A stretch of DNA of 64,000 nt from Blastococcus sp. HT6-4 (GTDB lineage: Bacteria > Actinomycetota > Actinomycetes > Mycobacteriales > Geodermatophilaceae): NCBI RefSeq assembly GCF_039679125.1, contig NZ_CP155551.1:2170001-2234000 (forward strand), given 5' to 3'. A program made the translations under genes and the position numbers. Of the stretch, positions 47,153-55,937 are shown one piece after another (positions within the stretch are counted from its first letter, which is position 1; each line of letters opens with the position of its first letter). Under the pieces are notes generated by a model, which was not told the origin of the DNA, did no database searches, and saw only the letters and a list, made by a program, of their open reading frames with translations.

Positions 47153-47977
47153 TCAGCCGAGGAGCGGACGGAGGTTCTCCACCCACACGTCCCAGCCCAC
47201 CCGGCCGATCAGTGCCGTGACGACGACGAGGAACACGACGCGGATGAAGCTGCTCCCCCGGGCGGTCGCCGTCCGGGAGCCCAGGTAGCCGCCGAGCATG
47301 TTGGCCGCGCCCATCACCAGGCCCAGTGCCCAGAACACCGCGCCGTAGGGGGCGAAGAACAGCAGGGCCCCGACGTTGGTCGCGACGTTCACGATCTTGG
47401 CCTTGGCGCTGGAGTTCAGGAAGTCGTAGCCCAGCAGCGAGACCATGGCGAACACCAGGAACGACCCGGTCCCGGGCCCGAGGATCCCGTCGTAGAAGCC
47501 GATGGCCGCCCCGATCGCCGCCGCGACGCCGTGGTGCCGCCGGCCGGTGTGGCGCAGGGCGGTCACCTCCCCGAGCGAGGGGCGGAGCACGGTGAAGACG
47601 GCGATGGCGATCAGCGCGACGACGATGACCGGCTTGAACACGCTGGCCGGGAGCGCCGCCGCGACCGAGGCCCCCGCGAAGCTGCCGACCAGGGCCACGC
47701 CGGCCATCGGGAGGGCGGTCCGCAGGTCGGGACGGACGCGCCGGTAGTAGGTGACGGCGCTGGTCGTGGTCCCGAAGACCGAGGCCAGCTTGTTCGTCGC
47801 GAGGGCCTGCACCGGGGTGATGCCGGGGACCAGGAGCAGCGCGGGCAGCTGCAGGAGCCCACCGCCACCGACGACGGCGTCGATCCACCCCGCGGCGAGC
47901 GCGGCGAACACCAGGAGGAGCAGGACCTCGGTGGTGAGTCCGTCGGGGAGCAGGTCGCCCGGGAAGGCCTCCACCAT
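47153..47977 (-). CDS. TSUP (TauE/SafE) family permease
   Basis: A 274-residue membrane protein with about eight helices arranged as two similar halves. GWIDAVVGGGGLLQLPALLL and GFYDGILGPGTGSFLVFAMVSLLGYDFL are the paired TSUP motifs. Family members move sulfite, sulfoacetate or other organosulfur anions out or in. No sulfur genes lie beside it, so the substrate is unknown. It precedes serA on the same strand after 108 bp, which is probably coincidental. Confidence 0.92.
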   Translation of the reverse strand: MVEAFPGDLLPDGLTTEVLLLLVFAALAAGWIDAVVGGGGLLQLPALLLVPGITPVQALATNKLASVFGTTTSAVTYYRRVRPDLRTALPMAGVALVGSFAGASVAAALPASVFKPVIVVALIAIAVFTVLRPSLGEVTALRHTGRRHHGVAAAIGAAIGFYDGILGPGTGSFLVFAMVSLLGYDFLNSSAKAKIVNVATNVGALLFFAPYGAVFWALGLVMGAANMLGGYLGSRTATARGSSFIRVVFLVVVTALIGRVGWDVWVENLRPLLG

Positions 47978-48164
47978 CCCCGTTCCGGCCTCCTCGTCCC
48001 CGGGCCCACGCCGGGTCCGTCACGTGCACCGTAGGGGGCGCCGGGCACCGGACGGGCGGCCGGGTGTCGCCGGTCGTCCGCGCCGCCGCCACGGCCGGCC
48101 GTCCCCGCCGCGCCCGAGGCCGGTCGTCCTTGCCGCGCCCGCGGCCACCCGACAGGGTGGGGCC

Positions 48165-49037
48165 ATGCGCAGACGGGCCTTCCTCGCCGCGACCGGGGCG
48201 GCCGTGCTCGCTGCCTGCTCGGTTCCCTCCGGCAACCGGTCGACCGCTCCGGCGACCACCAGCCCCCGTGCGACGGCGCCGGGAACGCCCACCTCGTCGG
48301 CCGCGCCGCCGTCCAGCAGCGCTCCACCCACCCCCGCCACGGCGGAGGAGATCCTGGCCCGCTCCACCGTGCCCGTGCTGTGCTTCCACCAGCTGCGCGA
48401 GTTCCGCGCCGACGACAGCGCGTACGCCCGAACGATCATCACCCCGCCGGCGGTGTTCCGGGCACAGCTGCAGGCGCTGCGCGACGGGGGTCGGACGCCG
48501 ATCGGCGCAGGGACGCTCGTGGACCACCTGCAGTTCGGCCACCCGCTCCCCGACCGGCCGGTGCTGCTGACCTTCGACGACGGCTCGGTGACCCACCACT
48601 CGGTGGCCCTGCCGATCCTGACCGAGTTCGGTTTCCCGGCGGCGTTCTTCCCGATGACCGTGGTGCTCGGCAAGACCGACTGGCTGAGCCACGACCAGCT
48701 GCGCGACCTCGACCGCGCCGGCATGGACATCGGCGCGCACAGCTGGGACCACCAGCGGGTCGACCGGCTCAGCGGCGACCAGTGGGCCGTCCAGCTGGAC
48801 GGGCCGCGGGCCGAGCTGGGCGAGATCCTGGGCCACCCGGTGGACCTGCTGGCCTATCCGCACGGCGTCTGGTCGCCCGAGGCGCTCCCCCGGGTCGAGG
48901 CGGCGGGCTACCGGGCGGCGTTCCAGCTCTCCGACCCCCAGGACCCGGCGTACCCGCTGCTGACCGTCCGGCGGATCATGCCGCCGCCGACCTGGGACGG
49001 CCCGACGCTGCTCGCCCAGCTGGACTCGTCCTTCTGA
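48165..49037 (+). CDS. Lipoprotein polysaccharide deacetylase
   Basis: A 290-residue exported protein. The signal peptide has an Arg-rich start (MRRRAFL) and the lipobox VLAAC with Cys18, then a Ser/Thr/Pro/Ala-rich spacer of about 40 residues. The NodB domain shows PVLCFHQLR, VLLTFDDGS and GAHSWDHQRV, with the metal ligands in place. It probably removes acetyl groups from cell-wall glycans or exopolysaccharide outside the membrane. The ATG at 48165 directly follows GGTGGGG. It differs clearly from the LysM deacetylase at 20978-22135. Confidence 0.92.
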   Translation: MRRRAFLAATGAAVLAACSVPSGNRSTAPATTSPRATAPGTPTSSAAPPSSSAPPTPATAEEILARSTVPVLCFHQLREFRADDSAYARTIITPPAVFRAQLQALRDGGRTPIGAGTLVDHLQFGHPLPDRPVLLTFDDGSVTHHSVALPILTEFGFPAAFFPMTVVLGKTDWLSHDQLRDLDRAGMDIGAHSWDHQRVDRLSGDQWAVQLDGPRAELGEILGHPVDLLAYPHGVWSPEALPRVEAAGYRAAFQLSDPQDPAYPLLTVRRIMPPPTWDGPTLLAQLDSSF

Positions 49038-49062
49038 CGGCGGTCGCCGCGCGGGGGCCCGG

Positions 49063-49833
49063 CTACCGGCAGAGGTCCTCGAGGGCGCCGAGCACCGCTG
49101 GCCAGGCCGTGCTGCGGGGGTCGATGACCGCGAAGTGCCCGGCGGGGACGACGGTGAGCCCGGCCCGCGGGTGGCGCCGCAGGTAGGCCTCGCTGACCTC
49201 GACGGGGACGATGCGGTCGTCGGTGCCGTGCACGATCCGGACCGGTCCGGCCGGCGCCGGCAGGCGCGCGGGGTCCAGGTCGGGGCGCCCGGCGGCGTCC
49301 TGCCCGAGGAAGGCCGGCACCGCGTCGGTGTCCAGGCCCAGCGCCTGACCGCGCCGGAGGTCGGCCACCGGCGCGAGGGCGAGGACGCCGTCGGGCGCGG
49401 ACGGCAGTTCGAGGACCGCGGCCGCCTGCAGCGCCAGGTGCCCGCCGGCGGAGTGCCCGAGGAGCACCGTCCGCGGATCGCGCCGGCCGGCGAGGTCCCG
49501 CGTCCCGGCCGCGGCCCGCACCGCCGCGTGGACGTCCTCGACGGCGAGGTCGGGCCGACCGGGACTCCGGCGGTACCCCGGCGTCAGCGTCGGCCACCCG
49601 GCGGCGGCGAGGGCCTCGGTCATCGGCCGGACGTGCGCCCGGTCGTATCCGGGGCGCCAGAAGCCGCCGTGCACGACGACCACGAGCGGCCGGTCGGCCA
49701 CGGAGTGCCGGGGGAAGCGGACGTCGGCCACCTGCTCCCCGCCCGGCCCGTACCGGAACAGCGCGTCGGGCGCCGACGCCGGCCGGGTCAGCACCGACCG
49801 GTCCTCGCATCGCCCGCCGCCGGTCACGTCCAC
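49063..49833 (-). CDS. Alpha/beta hydrolase, probable kynurenine formamidase
   Basis: A 256-residue alpha/beta hydrolase. VVVHGGFWRPGYDR contains the HGGFW oxyanion motif from His55, and LGHSAGGHLAL the nucleophile Ser; IVHGTDDRIVPV and GHFAVID carry the other triad residues. HGGFW/GHSAGG is the pattern of eukaryote-like N-formylkynurenine formamidases. Being divergent from tryptophan dioxygenase and kynureninase, it fits the missing middle step, formylkynurenine to kynurenine. The start is uncertain (GTG at 49833 or a later GTG). The gene ends at TAG. Confidence 0.8.
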   Translation of the reverse strand: MDVTGGGRCEDRSVLTRPASAPDALFRYGPGGEQVADVRFPRHSVADRPLVVVVHGGFWRPGYDRAHVRPMTEALAAAGWPTLTPGYRRSPGRPDLAVEDVHAAVRAAAGTRDLAGRRDPRTVLLGHSAGGHLALQAAAVLELPSAPDGVLALAPVADLRRGQALGLDTDAVPAFLGQDAAGRPDLDPARLPAPAGPVRIVHGTDDRIVPVEVSEAYLRRHPRAGLTVVPAGHFAVIDPRSTAWPAVLGALEDLCR

Positions 49834-49943
49834 CGCCCAGGGGCCGCCGGCGTGATCGCCGGCGGGAGGTGCGAGAGCATGTGCGCAGGATCGACCGCAC
49901 CGGCTCCCCCGGTCCAGTCGACCCGGAGCGGAGGAACGGCGGC

Positions 49944-50792
49944 ATGGCGGTCGAGGACGGCGTCCGCGCCATCGAGGACGGCGTGCGGACCGATTTCCGG
50001 GCGGAGATGGACTACGGGGGCTACCTGGCCCTGGACACGTTGCTGTCCGCCCAGCACCCGATCAGCGACCACCACGACGAGCCGCTGTTCATCATCCAGC
50101 ACCAGACGACCGAGCTGTGGCTGAAGCTGGCCCTGCACGAGCTGCGCGCCGTCCGCTCCTGCCTCGACGCCGACGACGTCCAGCGGGCCCGCAAGGCGCT
50201 GGCGCGGGTCAAGCACGTGTTCCGCACCATCACCGAGCAGTGGTCGGTCCTCGCGACGCTGACACCCAGCGAGTTCGCCGAGTTCCGCGGCGTCCTCGGC
50301 CACTCGTCGGGCTTCCAGTCGTACCAGTACCGCGCCGTCGAGTTCGTCCTGGGCAACAAGGACGCGCGCCTGCTCACGGTCTTCCGTTCGCGGCCGGAGG
50401 CCCACGACCTGCTGGCCGGGTTGCTCGACTCCCCCACGGTGTACGACTCCTTCCTCCGATGGCTCGCGCGCAGGGGGCACCCCGTCCCGCAGCACCTCCT
50501 GGACCGCGACGTGCGGAAGGCCTGGGTGGAGCAGGAGTCGCTGCTGCCGGTGTACCGCGGGATCTACGCGGACACGACGGCCCACTGGTCCGAGTACGCC
50601 ACCTGCGAGGACCTCGTCGACCTGGAGGACGCCGTCCAGCTGTGGCGGTTCCGCCACCTGCGGACGGTGCAGCGGACCATCGGCTTCGGTGCGGGCACGG
50701 GCGGGAGCTCGGGCGTGGACTTCCTCAAGCGGGCCCTGGACCTCACCTTCTTCCCGGAGCTCTACACGGTGCGGGGTGGGATCGGTGCCTGA
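49944..50792 (+). CDS. kynA: Tryptophan 2,3-dioxygenase
   Basis: A 282-residue heme enzyme that opens the indole ring of L-tryptophan to N-formylkynurenine. The conserved start MDYGGYLALDTLLSAQHPIS, FIIQHQTTELWLKL (distal-pocket His), GFQSYQYR and the proximal heme ligand His238 in FRHLRTV are visible, as is the substrate loop GTGGSSGVDFL. GGAGGAAC precedes the ATG; an upstream in-frame start would add 25 non-conserved residues. It overlaps kynU by 8 bp. Confidence 0.96.
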   Translation: MAVEDGVRAIEDGVRTDFRAEMDYGGYLALDTLLSAQHPISDHHDEPLFIIQHQTTELWLKLALHELRAVRSCLDADDVQRARKALARVKHVFRTITEQWSVLATLTPSEFAEFRGVLGHSSGFQSYQYRAVEFVLGNKDARLLTVFRSRPEAHDLLAGLLDSPTVYDSFLRWLARRGHPVPQHLLDRDVRKAWVEQESLLPVYRGIYADTTAHWSEYATCEDLVDLEDAVQLWRFRHLRTVQRTIGFGAGTGGSSGVDFLKRALDLTFFPELYTVRGGIGA

Positions 50793-52035
50793 GCGCGTCG
50801 TCGACGGGCTGCCGCGGGCGTTCGCCGAACTGGCGGCCGAGCTCGACGAGCGCGATCCGCTGGCGGGTCACCGGGCCGAGTTCGTCCTGCCCGACGGCGT
50901 CGTCGCCTACCTGGACGGCAACTCGCTCGGCCGGCCCCTGACGGTGACCCGCGATCGGCTGACCGCGTTCGTCGACGGCGAGTGGGGCGAGCGGCTGATC
51001 CGCGCGTGGGACGAGCGGTGGATGGACCGGCCCACGGTCGTGGGCGACCTCATCGGGCGGGCCGTGCTCGGAGCCGCCCCGGGGCAGACGGTCGTCGGCG
51101 ACTCGACCACGGTCCTGCTCTACAAGCTGGTCCGGGCGGCGGTGGACGCCCGGCCCGGTCGCTCGGAGATCATCGCCGACACCGAGAACTTCCCCACCGA
51201 CCGCTTCGTGCTGGCCCGAGTCGCCGCGGAGACCGGCCGGACCGTCCGGTGGATCGAGCCCGACCCGGGGACGGGGGTGCAGCCGGCCGAGGTGGCGGAG
51301 CTGCTGTCGGACCGGACGGCGCTCGTGCTCCTCAGCCACGTCGCCTACAAGTCGGCCTACATCGCCGACCTGCCGGCGATCACCGCCGCGGCGCGCGACG
51401 CCGGCGCCCTCGTGCTCTGGGACCTCTCCCACTCCGCCGGGGTGGTCGAGGTGGGGCTGGACGCCGCCGGCGTCGACCTCGCGGTCGGCTGCGGCTACAA
51501 GTTCCTCAACGGCGGGCCGGGCGCGCCGGCGTTCGGCTACGTCGCGGAGCGGCTGCACGCCGAGTTCGTCCAGCCGATCACCGGGTGGATGGGCTCGGCC
51601 GATCCGTTCGCGATGGGCCCGGACTACGTGCCGGCGCGGGGCATCCGCCGCTTCCTCAGCGGCACGCCGCCGATCCTGGGGATGATCCCGGTCGAGGACA
51701 TGCTGGCGCTGATCGAGCGGGCCGGCCTGCCTGCGATCCGGGAGAAGTCGGTCCTCCTCACCGAGTACGCCGTCGCGGTCGCCGACGAGGTCCTCGCGCC
51801 GCTCGGCGTGGTGGTCGCCTCGCCGCGCGAGCCCCGGCGGCGGGGGGCACACGTCACCCTCGAGCACGAGGCGATGAGGTCGGCGGTCGAGGAGCTGTGG
51901 CGGCGCGGGATCATCCCGGACTTCCGCCCGGCCCGCGGCCTCCGGATCGGGCTGTCCCCGCTGAGCACGAGCTTCGCGGAGCTGGCGACGGCCCTGGCCC
52001 ACCTCCGGCAGATCCTGGCCGCCCGGGTGCGCTGA
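50785..52035 (+). CDS. kynU: Kynureninase
   Basis: A 416-residue PLP enzyme that splits kynurenine into anthranilate and alanine. YLDGNSLGRP at the start, SHVAYKSAYIADLPAI, the PLP-proximal LWDLSHSAGVV and the Schiff-base Lys239 in GCGYKFLNGGPGAP are canonical. It starts at a GTG inside the kynA 3' end, so translation is coupled. With the divergent formamidase this makes a compact tryptophan-to-anthranilate route; no anthranilate-degrading gene is close by. Confidence 0.96.
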   Translation: MPERVVDGLPRAFAELAAELDERDPLAGHRAEFVLPDGVVAYLDGNSLGRPLTVTRDRLTAFVDGEWGERLIRAWDERWMDRPTVVGDLIGRAVLGAAPGQTVVGDSTTVLLYKLVRAAVDARPGRSEIIADTENFPTDRFVLARVAAETGRTVRWIEPDPGTGVQPAEVAELLSDRTALVLLSHVAYKSAYIADLPAITAAARDAGALVLWDLSHSAGVVEVGLDAAGVDLAVGCGYKFLNGGPGAPAFGYVAERLHAEFVQPITGWMGSADPFAMGPDYVPARGIRRFLSGTPPILGMIPVEDMLALIERAGLPAIREKSVLLTEYAVAVADEVLAPLGVVVASPREPRRRGAHVTLEHEAMRSAVEELWRRGIIPDFRPARGLRIGLSPLSTSFAELATALAHLRQILAARVR

Positions 52036-52092
52036 GCGATCTCGGGCCGGGGCCGCGACGGTCTCCGGGAACGGCACCCCGTCGTGGGGTCG

Positions 52093-52398
52093 TCAGGCCG
52101 GTCGCGAGCTGGATCGGCGTGGCCGGTGCAGCGGGTGCTCGGCGTCGCCGGGGTGCGAACTCCGCAGCCCCGGACCAGGGGTGCGCCATGGGGACGGCTG
52201 CGGGCTCCTGCGCGATCGCGCGTCGAGCCACGCCTGCCACTCCGACCGGCCGCTCACCGCGGCGCCGGCCGCCAGCACCACGACGAAGGCCACGGCGACG
52301 GCCACCACGAGGAGCACCGCCGTCAGCAGGTCCTCCCAGCCGGCCAGCGGCGGCACGGTCAGATTGCCCGGGAGCGCCGGGGCCGGATCGGTCGCCAT
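52093..52398 (-). CDS. Small single-pass membrane protein
   Basis: A 101-residue hypothetical protein. One strong hydrophobic segment (about residues 18-45, LLTAVLLVVAVAVAFVVVLAAG) is followed by a basic, Ser/Pro/Arg-rich tail, so the tail is probably cytoplasmic. I do not recognise the family. It converges on kynU. The ATG at 52398 begins the sensible part; the ribosome site is weak. Confidence 0.5.
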   Translation of the reverse strand: MATDPAPALPGNLTVPPLAGWEDLLTAVLLVVAVAVAFVVVLAAGAAVSGRSEWQAWLDARSRRSPQPSPWRTPGPGLRSSHPGDAEHPLHRPRRSSSRPA

Positions 52399-52606
52399 GG
52401 GGAACAGGGTGCGCGGCGGTGCGCATCCCGAAACTCCCGGTACCCCGCGGGTCACCCGCACGAGGGAGTCGCCGGCGGACGGCGTCCCGGGGGCCGGGCA
52501 TGCCCTTCCCCGTCCGGGTGATGCCCGTCCGCCGAACGGGCGCCGGCCCGTCCGGGGAGCCGTAGCGTCCCCGGCCCGGAGACCTATTGCAGGGGAAGGC
52601 AGGGCG

Positions 52607-53563
52607 ATGACCGCGGAACCGCATGCCGACGAGCGGGCTGCCCGCCCGCCGAGGGCGCTGCAGGTGGTGACGGACGAGCCGGACCGGACCCGGCCGAACG
52701 TCTCCGGTGACCTGCCGACCGTCTTCCAGGCGGCACCGATGTTCCGCCGGACCGTGGCCGGCTACGACCGGTTCCAGGTCGACACCTACGTGCAGTGGGC
52801 GGAGGAGCAGCTGGCCACCGCCGATCGCGAGCGGGAGCACCTGGAGACCCGGCACCTGCGCGCGCTCACCGAGCTGGACGAGGCCCGGGAGCTGCTCGCG
52901 CACTCCGCGGACGGCGGCGAGTTCCTCCACCAGTCGCGGCGGGTCGGAACGCTGCTCGCCACCGCGGCCGACGAGGCCGACAGCATGCGCGCCGAGGCCG
53001 CGGCGATCCGTTCGGCCGCCGCCACGGAGGCGGAGCGGATGGTCGAGCTCGCGCACCGGGTGCTGGCGGACGCCGAGAGCGAGGCGGAGCGCCTGGTCGC
53101 CGAGGCCGGCGTCCGGGCCGCGGAGCTGGCCGCCGAGGCCCGCGAGGTGGTCGACCGGGCGGAGCTGGCGGGCGAGGAGGTCCGGGTGGAGGCCGCGGCC
53201 CGGCTGGCCGAGGCCCGTGCGGTGGAGCAGCGGGCCGCCGCGGACGCGGAGCGGATCATGCAGCAGGCCCGGCAGGAGGCGGCCGCCGCCCGGCTGCACG
53301 CCCGCGCCGAGGCCGTCCGGACACTGGGCACCGGGCGGGATGAGCGGCGGCGGGCCGACGCCGAGGCCGCGGCCGACCGCGACCGCCTGGAACGCGAGTG
53401 CACCGCCCTCGCCGCGGAGGTCGAGGCCCTCGCACAGCGTCGCTCCGCGCTCCGCGCCGAGGTCGAGCTGCTGGCGGGCCAGGTCGGCCACACGAGCCAC
53501 GACCGTCCGGCGGTCGACCAGCGCGGGCTCCTCGGGCGAGCCCGGTCGCTCCTCGCGCGCTGA
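52607..53563 (+). CDS. DivIVA-like coiled-coil protein
   Basis: A 318-residue protein. After a disordered start, FRRTVAGYDRFQVDTYVQWAEEQL (from about residue 46) resembles the DivIVA N-terminal dimer motif. Residues about 65-300 form an almost continuous coiled coil rich in Ala, Glu and Arg (AEAAAIRSAAATEAERMVELAHRVLADAESEAERL). DivIVA-type proteins mark curved membrane and organise polar growth or division in actinobacteria; the Ala-rich coil here is longer than in typical DivIVA and is like the SepIVA/ATP-synthase-b-like variants. AGGGGAAGGCAGG precedes the ATG. Confidence 0.8.
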   Translation: MTAEPHADERAARPPRALQVVTDEPDRTRPNVSGDLPTVFQAAPMFRRTVAGYDRFQVDTYVQWAEEQLATADREREHLETRHLRALTELDEARELLAHSADGGEFLHQSRRVGTLLATAADEADSMRAEAAAIRSAAATEAERMVELAHRVLADAESEAERLVAEAGVRAAELAAEAREVVDRAELAGEEVRVEAAARLAEARAVEQRAAADAERIMQQARQEAAAARLHARAEAVRTLGTGRDERRRADAEAAADRDRLERECTALAAEVEALAQRRSALRAEVELLAGQVGHTSHDRPAVDQRGLLGRARSLLAR

Positions 53564-53594
53564 CCGGGCACCGCACGGCCGGGGCCGGACCGGC

Positions 53595-54761
53595 TCAGCC
53601 GGCGGACCGCCCCCCGTTGCCGGGACCGGCGGGCTCCTGACGAGCGGAGGTGGCGCGGGTACCCCGGTCCGCGTCGTCCCGGTCCGCGTCGTCCCGGGCT
53701 GAGTCGTCCCGGGCTGAGTCGTCCCGGGCCGAGTCGTCCCGGGCCACGTCGCCGGGGAAGCCGTCGGCACCGGCCGGTCCCGGCGCGGCGTCCTTGCGGA
53801 AGCTGGCCTCCACCCGCTGGAAGCCCTTGTACCGCTCGCTGCGGGCGTAACCGGTGTAGGCGCGGACGTCGGCGCTGGTGAGCTCGACGTCGTCGGTGAA
53901 GGGCGTCATCAGCGAGCGGGGGTAGAGCCGCCGGTGCCGGACGACGTTGATCTCCGCCGCCAGCACCACGACCAGCGCCTGCAGGTAGATCCAGATGATG
54001 AGACCGAGGATCACGCCGAAGACGCCGTAGACGTCGCTGGACCGCATCACGTAGGTGCCGATGACGTAGGTGCCGAGCAGGTGCAGCAGCTCCCACAGGA
54101 CGGCGGCGATGGCGGCGCCCACCGCGACGTTGCGCCAGTCCAGCCGGCGGGCGGTCAGGACCTGGAAGACCACGAGGAAGATCCCGACGTTGATCAGCAG
54201 ACCGGCCACCGTGGCCCCCGCCGTCACGACCGGCCCGGGGACCGGGACGAGCCCCGAGAACGTCGACACGAGCGCGCTCGACGCCGTCGACGCCACCGCG
54301 CCCAGGCCGAGCGCGACCACGAGCAGCAGGCTGCGCAGCCGCGACAGCAGGGGGTTCGGCTGGGCGAAGCGCGGCACCGCGTAGATGCGGTTCAGCGCCG
54401 CCTGGGCCGCCTGCATGACCCCGAGCCCGCCGTAGAGGCTGCCGAGGATGCCGACGACCAGCGCGACCCCGCTCCCCCGGAAGCTGCCGATGTTCTCCAC
54501 GAGCGTCGGGCCCAGCAGCGGGAAGTCCGACAGCGCGGACTCGACGATCCGCTGCTGCAGGGCGGGGTCGTCCTCCAGGACGAAACCCAGCACCGAGGTC
54601 AGCATCAGCAGCAGGGGGAACAGGGAGACGAACCCGTAGTAGGAGATCAGCGCGGCCAGGTGCGGCCCGCGGTCGTCGACGAACTTGTAGATCACCGCGA
54701 GCGGCAGGGCCGCGGCCCGATGCCTGGCCTGGAATGCGTCGAGCCGGTCGACGACCCCCAT
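53595..54761 (-). CDS. YihY/BrkB-family membrane protein with repeat tail
   Basis: A 388-residue protein. The membrane core of six or so helices shows AALISYYGFVSLFPLLLMLTSVLGF, LYGGLGVMQAAQAALNRIYAVPR and SDVYGVFGVILGLIIWIYLQALVVVLAAE, all conserved in the family. The last 70 residues are hydrophilic and contain five RDDSA/RDDAD pentapeptides in a row. Function of the family is unsettled. It is divergent from the MDR dehydrogenase gene and distinct from the paralog at 26096-27094. Confidence 0.9.
   Translation of the reverse strand: MGVVDRLDAFQARHRAAALPLAVIYKFVDDRGPHLAALISYYGFVSLFPLLLMLTSVLGFVLEDDPALQQRIVESALSDFPLLGPTLVENIGSFRGSGVALVVGILGSLYGGLGVMQAAQAALNRIYAVPRFAQPNPLLSRLRSLLLVVALGLGAVASTASSALVSTFSGLVPVPGPVVTAGATVAGLLINVGIFLVVFQVLTARRLDWRNVAVGAAIAAVLWELLHLLGTYVIGTYVMRSSDVYGVFGVILGLIIWIYLQALVVVLAAEINVVRHRRLYPRSLMTPFTDDVELTSADVRAYTGYARSERYKGFQRVEASFRKDAAPGPAGADGFPGDVARDDSARDDSARDDSARDDADRDDADRGTRATSARQEPAGPGNGGRSAG
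53673..53747 (-). repeat. 15-bp tandem repeat, five units
   Basis: Five consecutive 15-bp units with the core GTCGTCCCGG (plus strand) encode the RDDSA/RDDAD pentapeptides of the YihY tail. The period is a multiple of three, so copy-number change would keep the frame. Confidence 0.85.
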
Positions 54762-54871
54762 GCGCCCCCTCCTCGTCGGCGTCCTGCGAGGCCTCAGGTC
54801 TACCCGTTGCCGGGCACGGCGGCCGCCCGGGGATCCAGCGACCGTCGCCGGGCTCGGCTAGCGTCGACGGC

Positions 54872-55843
54872 ATGTGGGCTCAGCGGCTGAGCGGACCCTT
54901 CACCTTCCAGCAGGTCGAGGTCGAGGCGCCGCGGGCGGACCGGCTGGCGGCCGGCCAGGTCCTGCTCGCCACGCGGGCCGGCGGGATCTGCGGCAGCGAC
55001 CTGCCCTTCTTCAAGGGCGCCCCGTTCCTGCACGCGGCCGACCCGGCAGGCCGGACGACTCCGGCACCGGGCTTCCCCCTGCACGAGGTCGTCGGCGAGG
55101 TCGTGGCCAGCCGGCACCCGGAGCACTCCCCCGGTGACCTGGTCGTCGGCTGGGCGTCCGCGTTCGACGGGATCGCCGAGCTGGTGGTCACCGACGGCGA
55201 GGGCCTGGCCGGCTACGACACCACGATGCCGCCCACCACCGCGGTCATGCTGCAGCCGCTCGCGTGCGTCCTGTACGCGGCGGAGCAGGTCGGCGACGTG
55301 CGGGGCAGGACCGTGGCGGTCATCGGCCAGGGGCCCATCGGCCTGCTGTTCAGCCACGTGCTCAAGCAGCGCGGCGCCGGCCGCGTGGTCGGGGTGGACC
55401 GGGTCGACCGCAGCGACGCGGCCGGCGTCTTCGGCGTGGACGAGACCGTGACCGCCAGCGCGAACCTGTGGTCGGCGACCGTCGCCGACGCCGACCGCCC
55501 CGAGCTCGTCGTCGAGGCGGTCGGGCACCAGGTGACGACGCTGCAGGACTGCGTGGACGGCGTCGCCTTCGGCGGGCAGGTGCTCTACTTCGGGATCCCC
55601 GACGACCTGGTCTACCCCGTCGACATGATGACGTTCGTGCGGAAGAACCTCACGCTGCGGGCCGGGGTCACGCTCGAGCGGCGGCGGGTGCTGCGGGACG
55701 CCGGCAGCTACCTCGCCGACCACCCCGCGCTGCGGGAGGTCTACGTCAGCGACGTCCACCCCGTGGGCCGCGCCCAGGAGGCGTTCGCGGCGGCCGTCCA
55801 GCCGGCGGTCGGCCAGTACAAGGTCGCTCTCGACGCGACCTGA
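54872..55843 (+). CDS. Zinc-type MDR alcohol dehydrogenase
   Basis: A 323-residue medium-chain dehydrogenase. The catalytic zinc ligands appear as Cys40 in GGICGSD and His71-Glu72 in FPLHEVVGEV. The structural-zinc lobe with its four cysteines is missing, which explains the short length. The Rossmann motif VIGQGPIGLLFSHVLK follows near residue 150. It probably oxidises a secondary alcohol or polyol with NAD(P). The substrate cannot be told from the sequence. The ATG at 54872 lies 110 bp from the divergent YihY gene. Confidence 0.88.
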   Translation: MWAQRLSGPFTFQQVEVEAPRADRLAAGQVLLATRAGGICGSDLPFFKGAPFLHAADPAGRTTPAPGFPLHEVVGEVVASRHPEHSPGDLVVGWASAFDGIAELVVTDGEGLAGYDTTMPPTTAVMLQPLACVLYAAEQVGDVRGRTVAVIGQGPIGLLFSHVLKQRGAGRVVGVDRVDRSDAAGVFGVDETVTASANLWSATVADADRPELVVEAVGHQVTTLQDCVDGVAFGGQVLYFGIPDDLVYPVDMMTFVRKNLTLRAGVTLERRRVLRDAGSYLADHPALREVYVSDVHPVGRAQEAFAAAVQPAVGQYKVALDAT

Positions 55844-55937
55844 ACGGGGCCGGCCACCAGCAGGCCGCGCAGGTCGGAGGCGACGCGATCGCCGGGCCAG
55901 GCATGGGAGGAGGCCACTGACGGGTAGCGACCCGATC

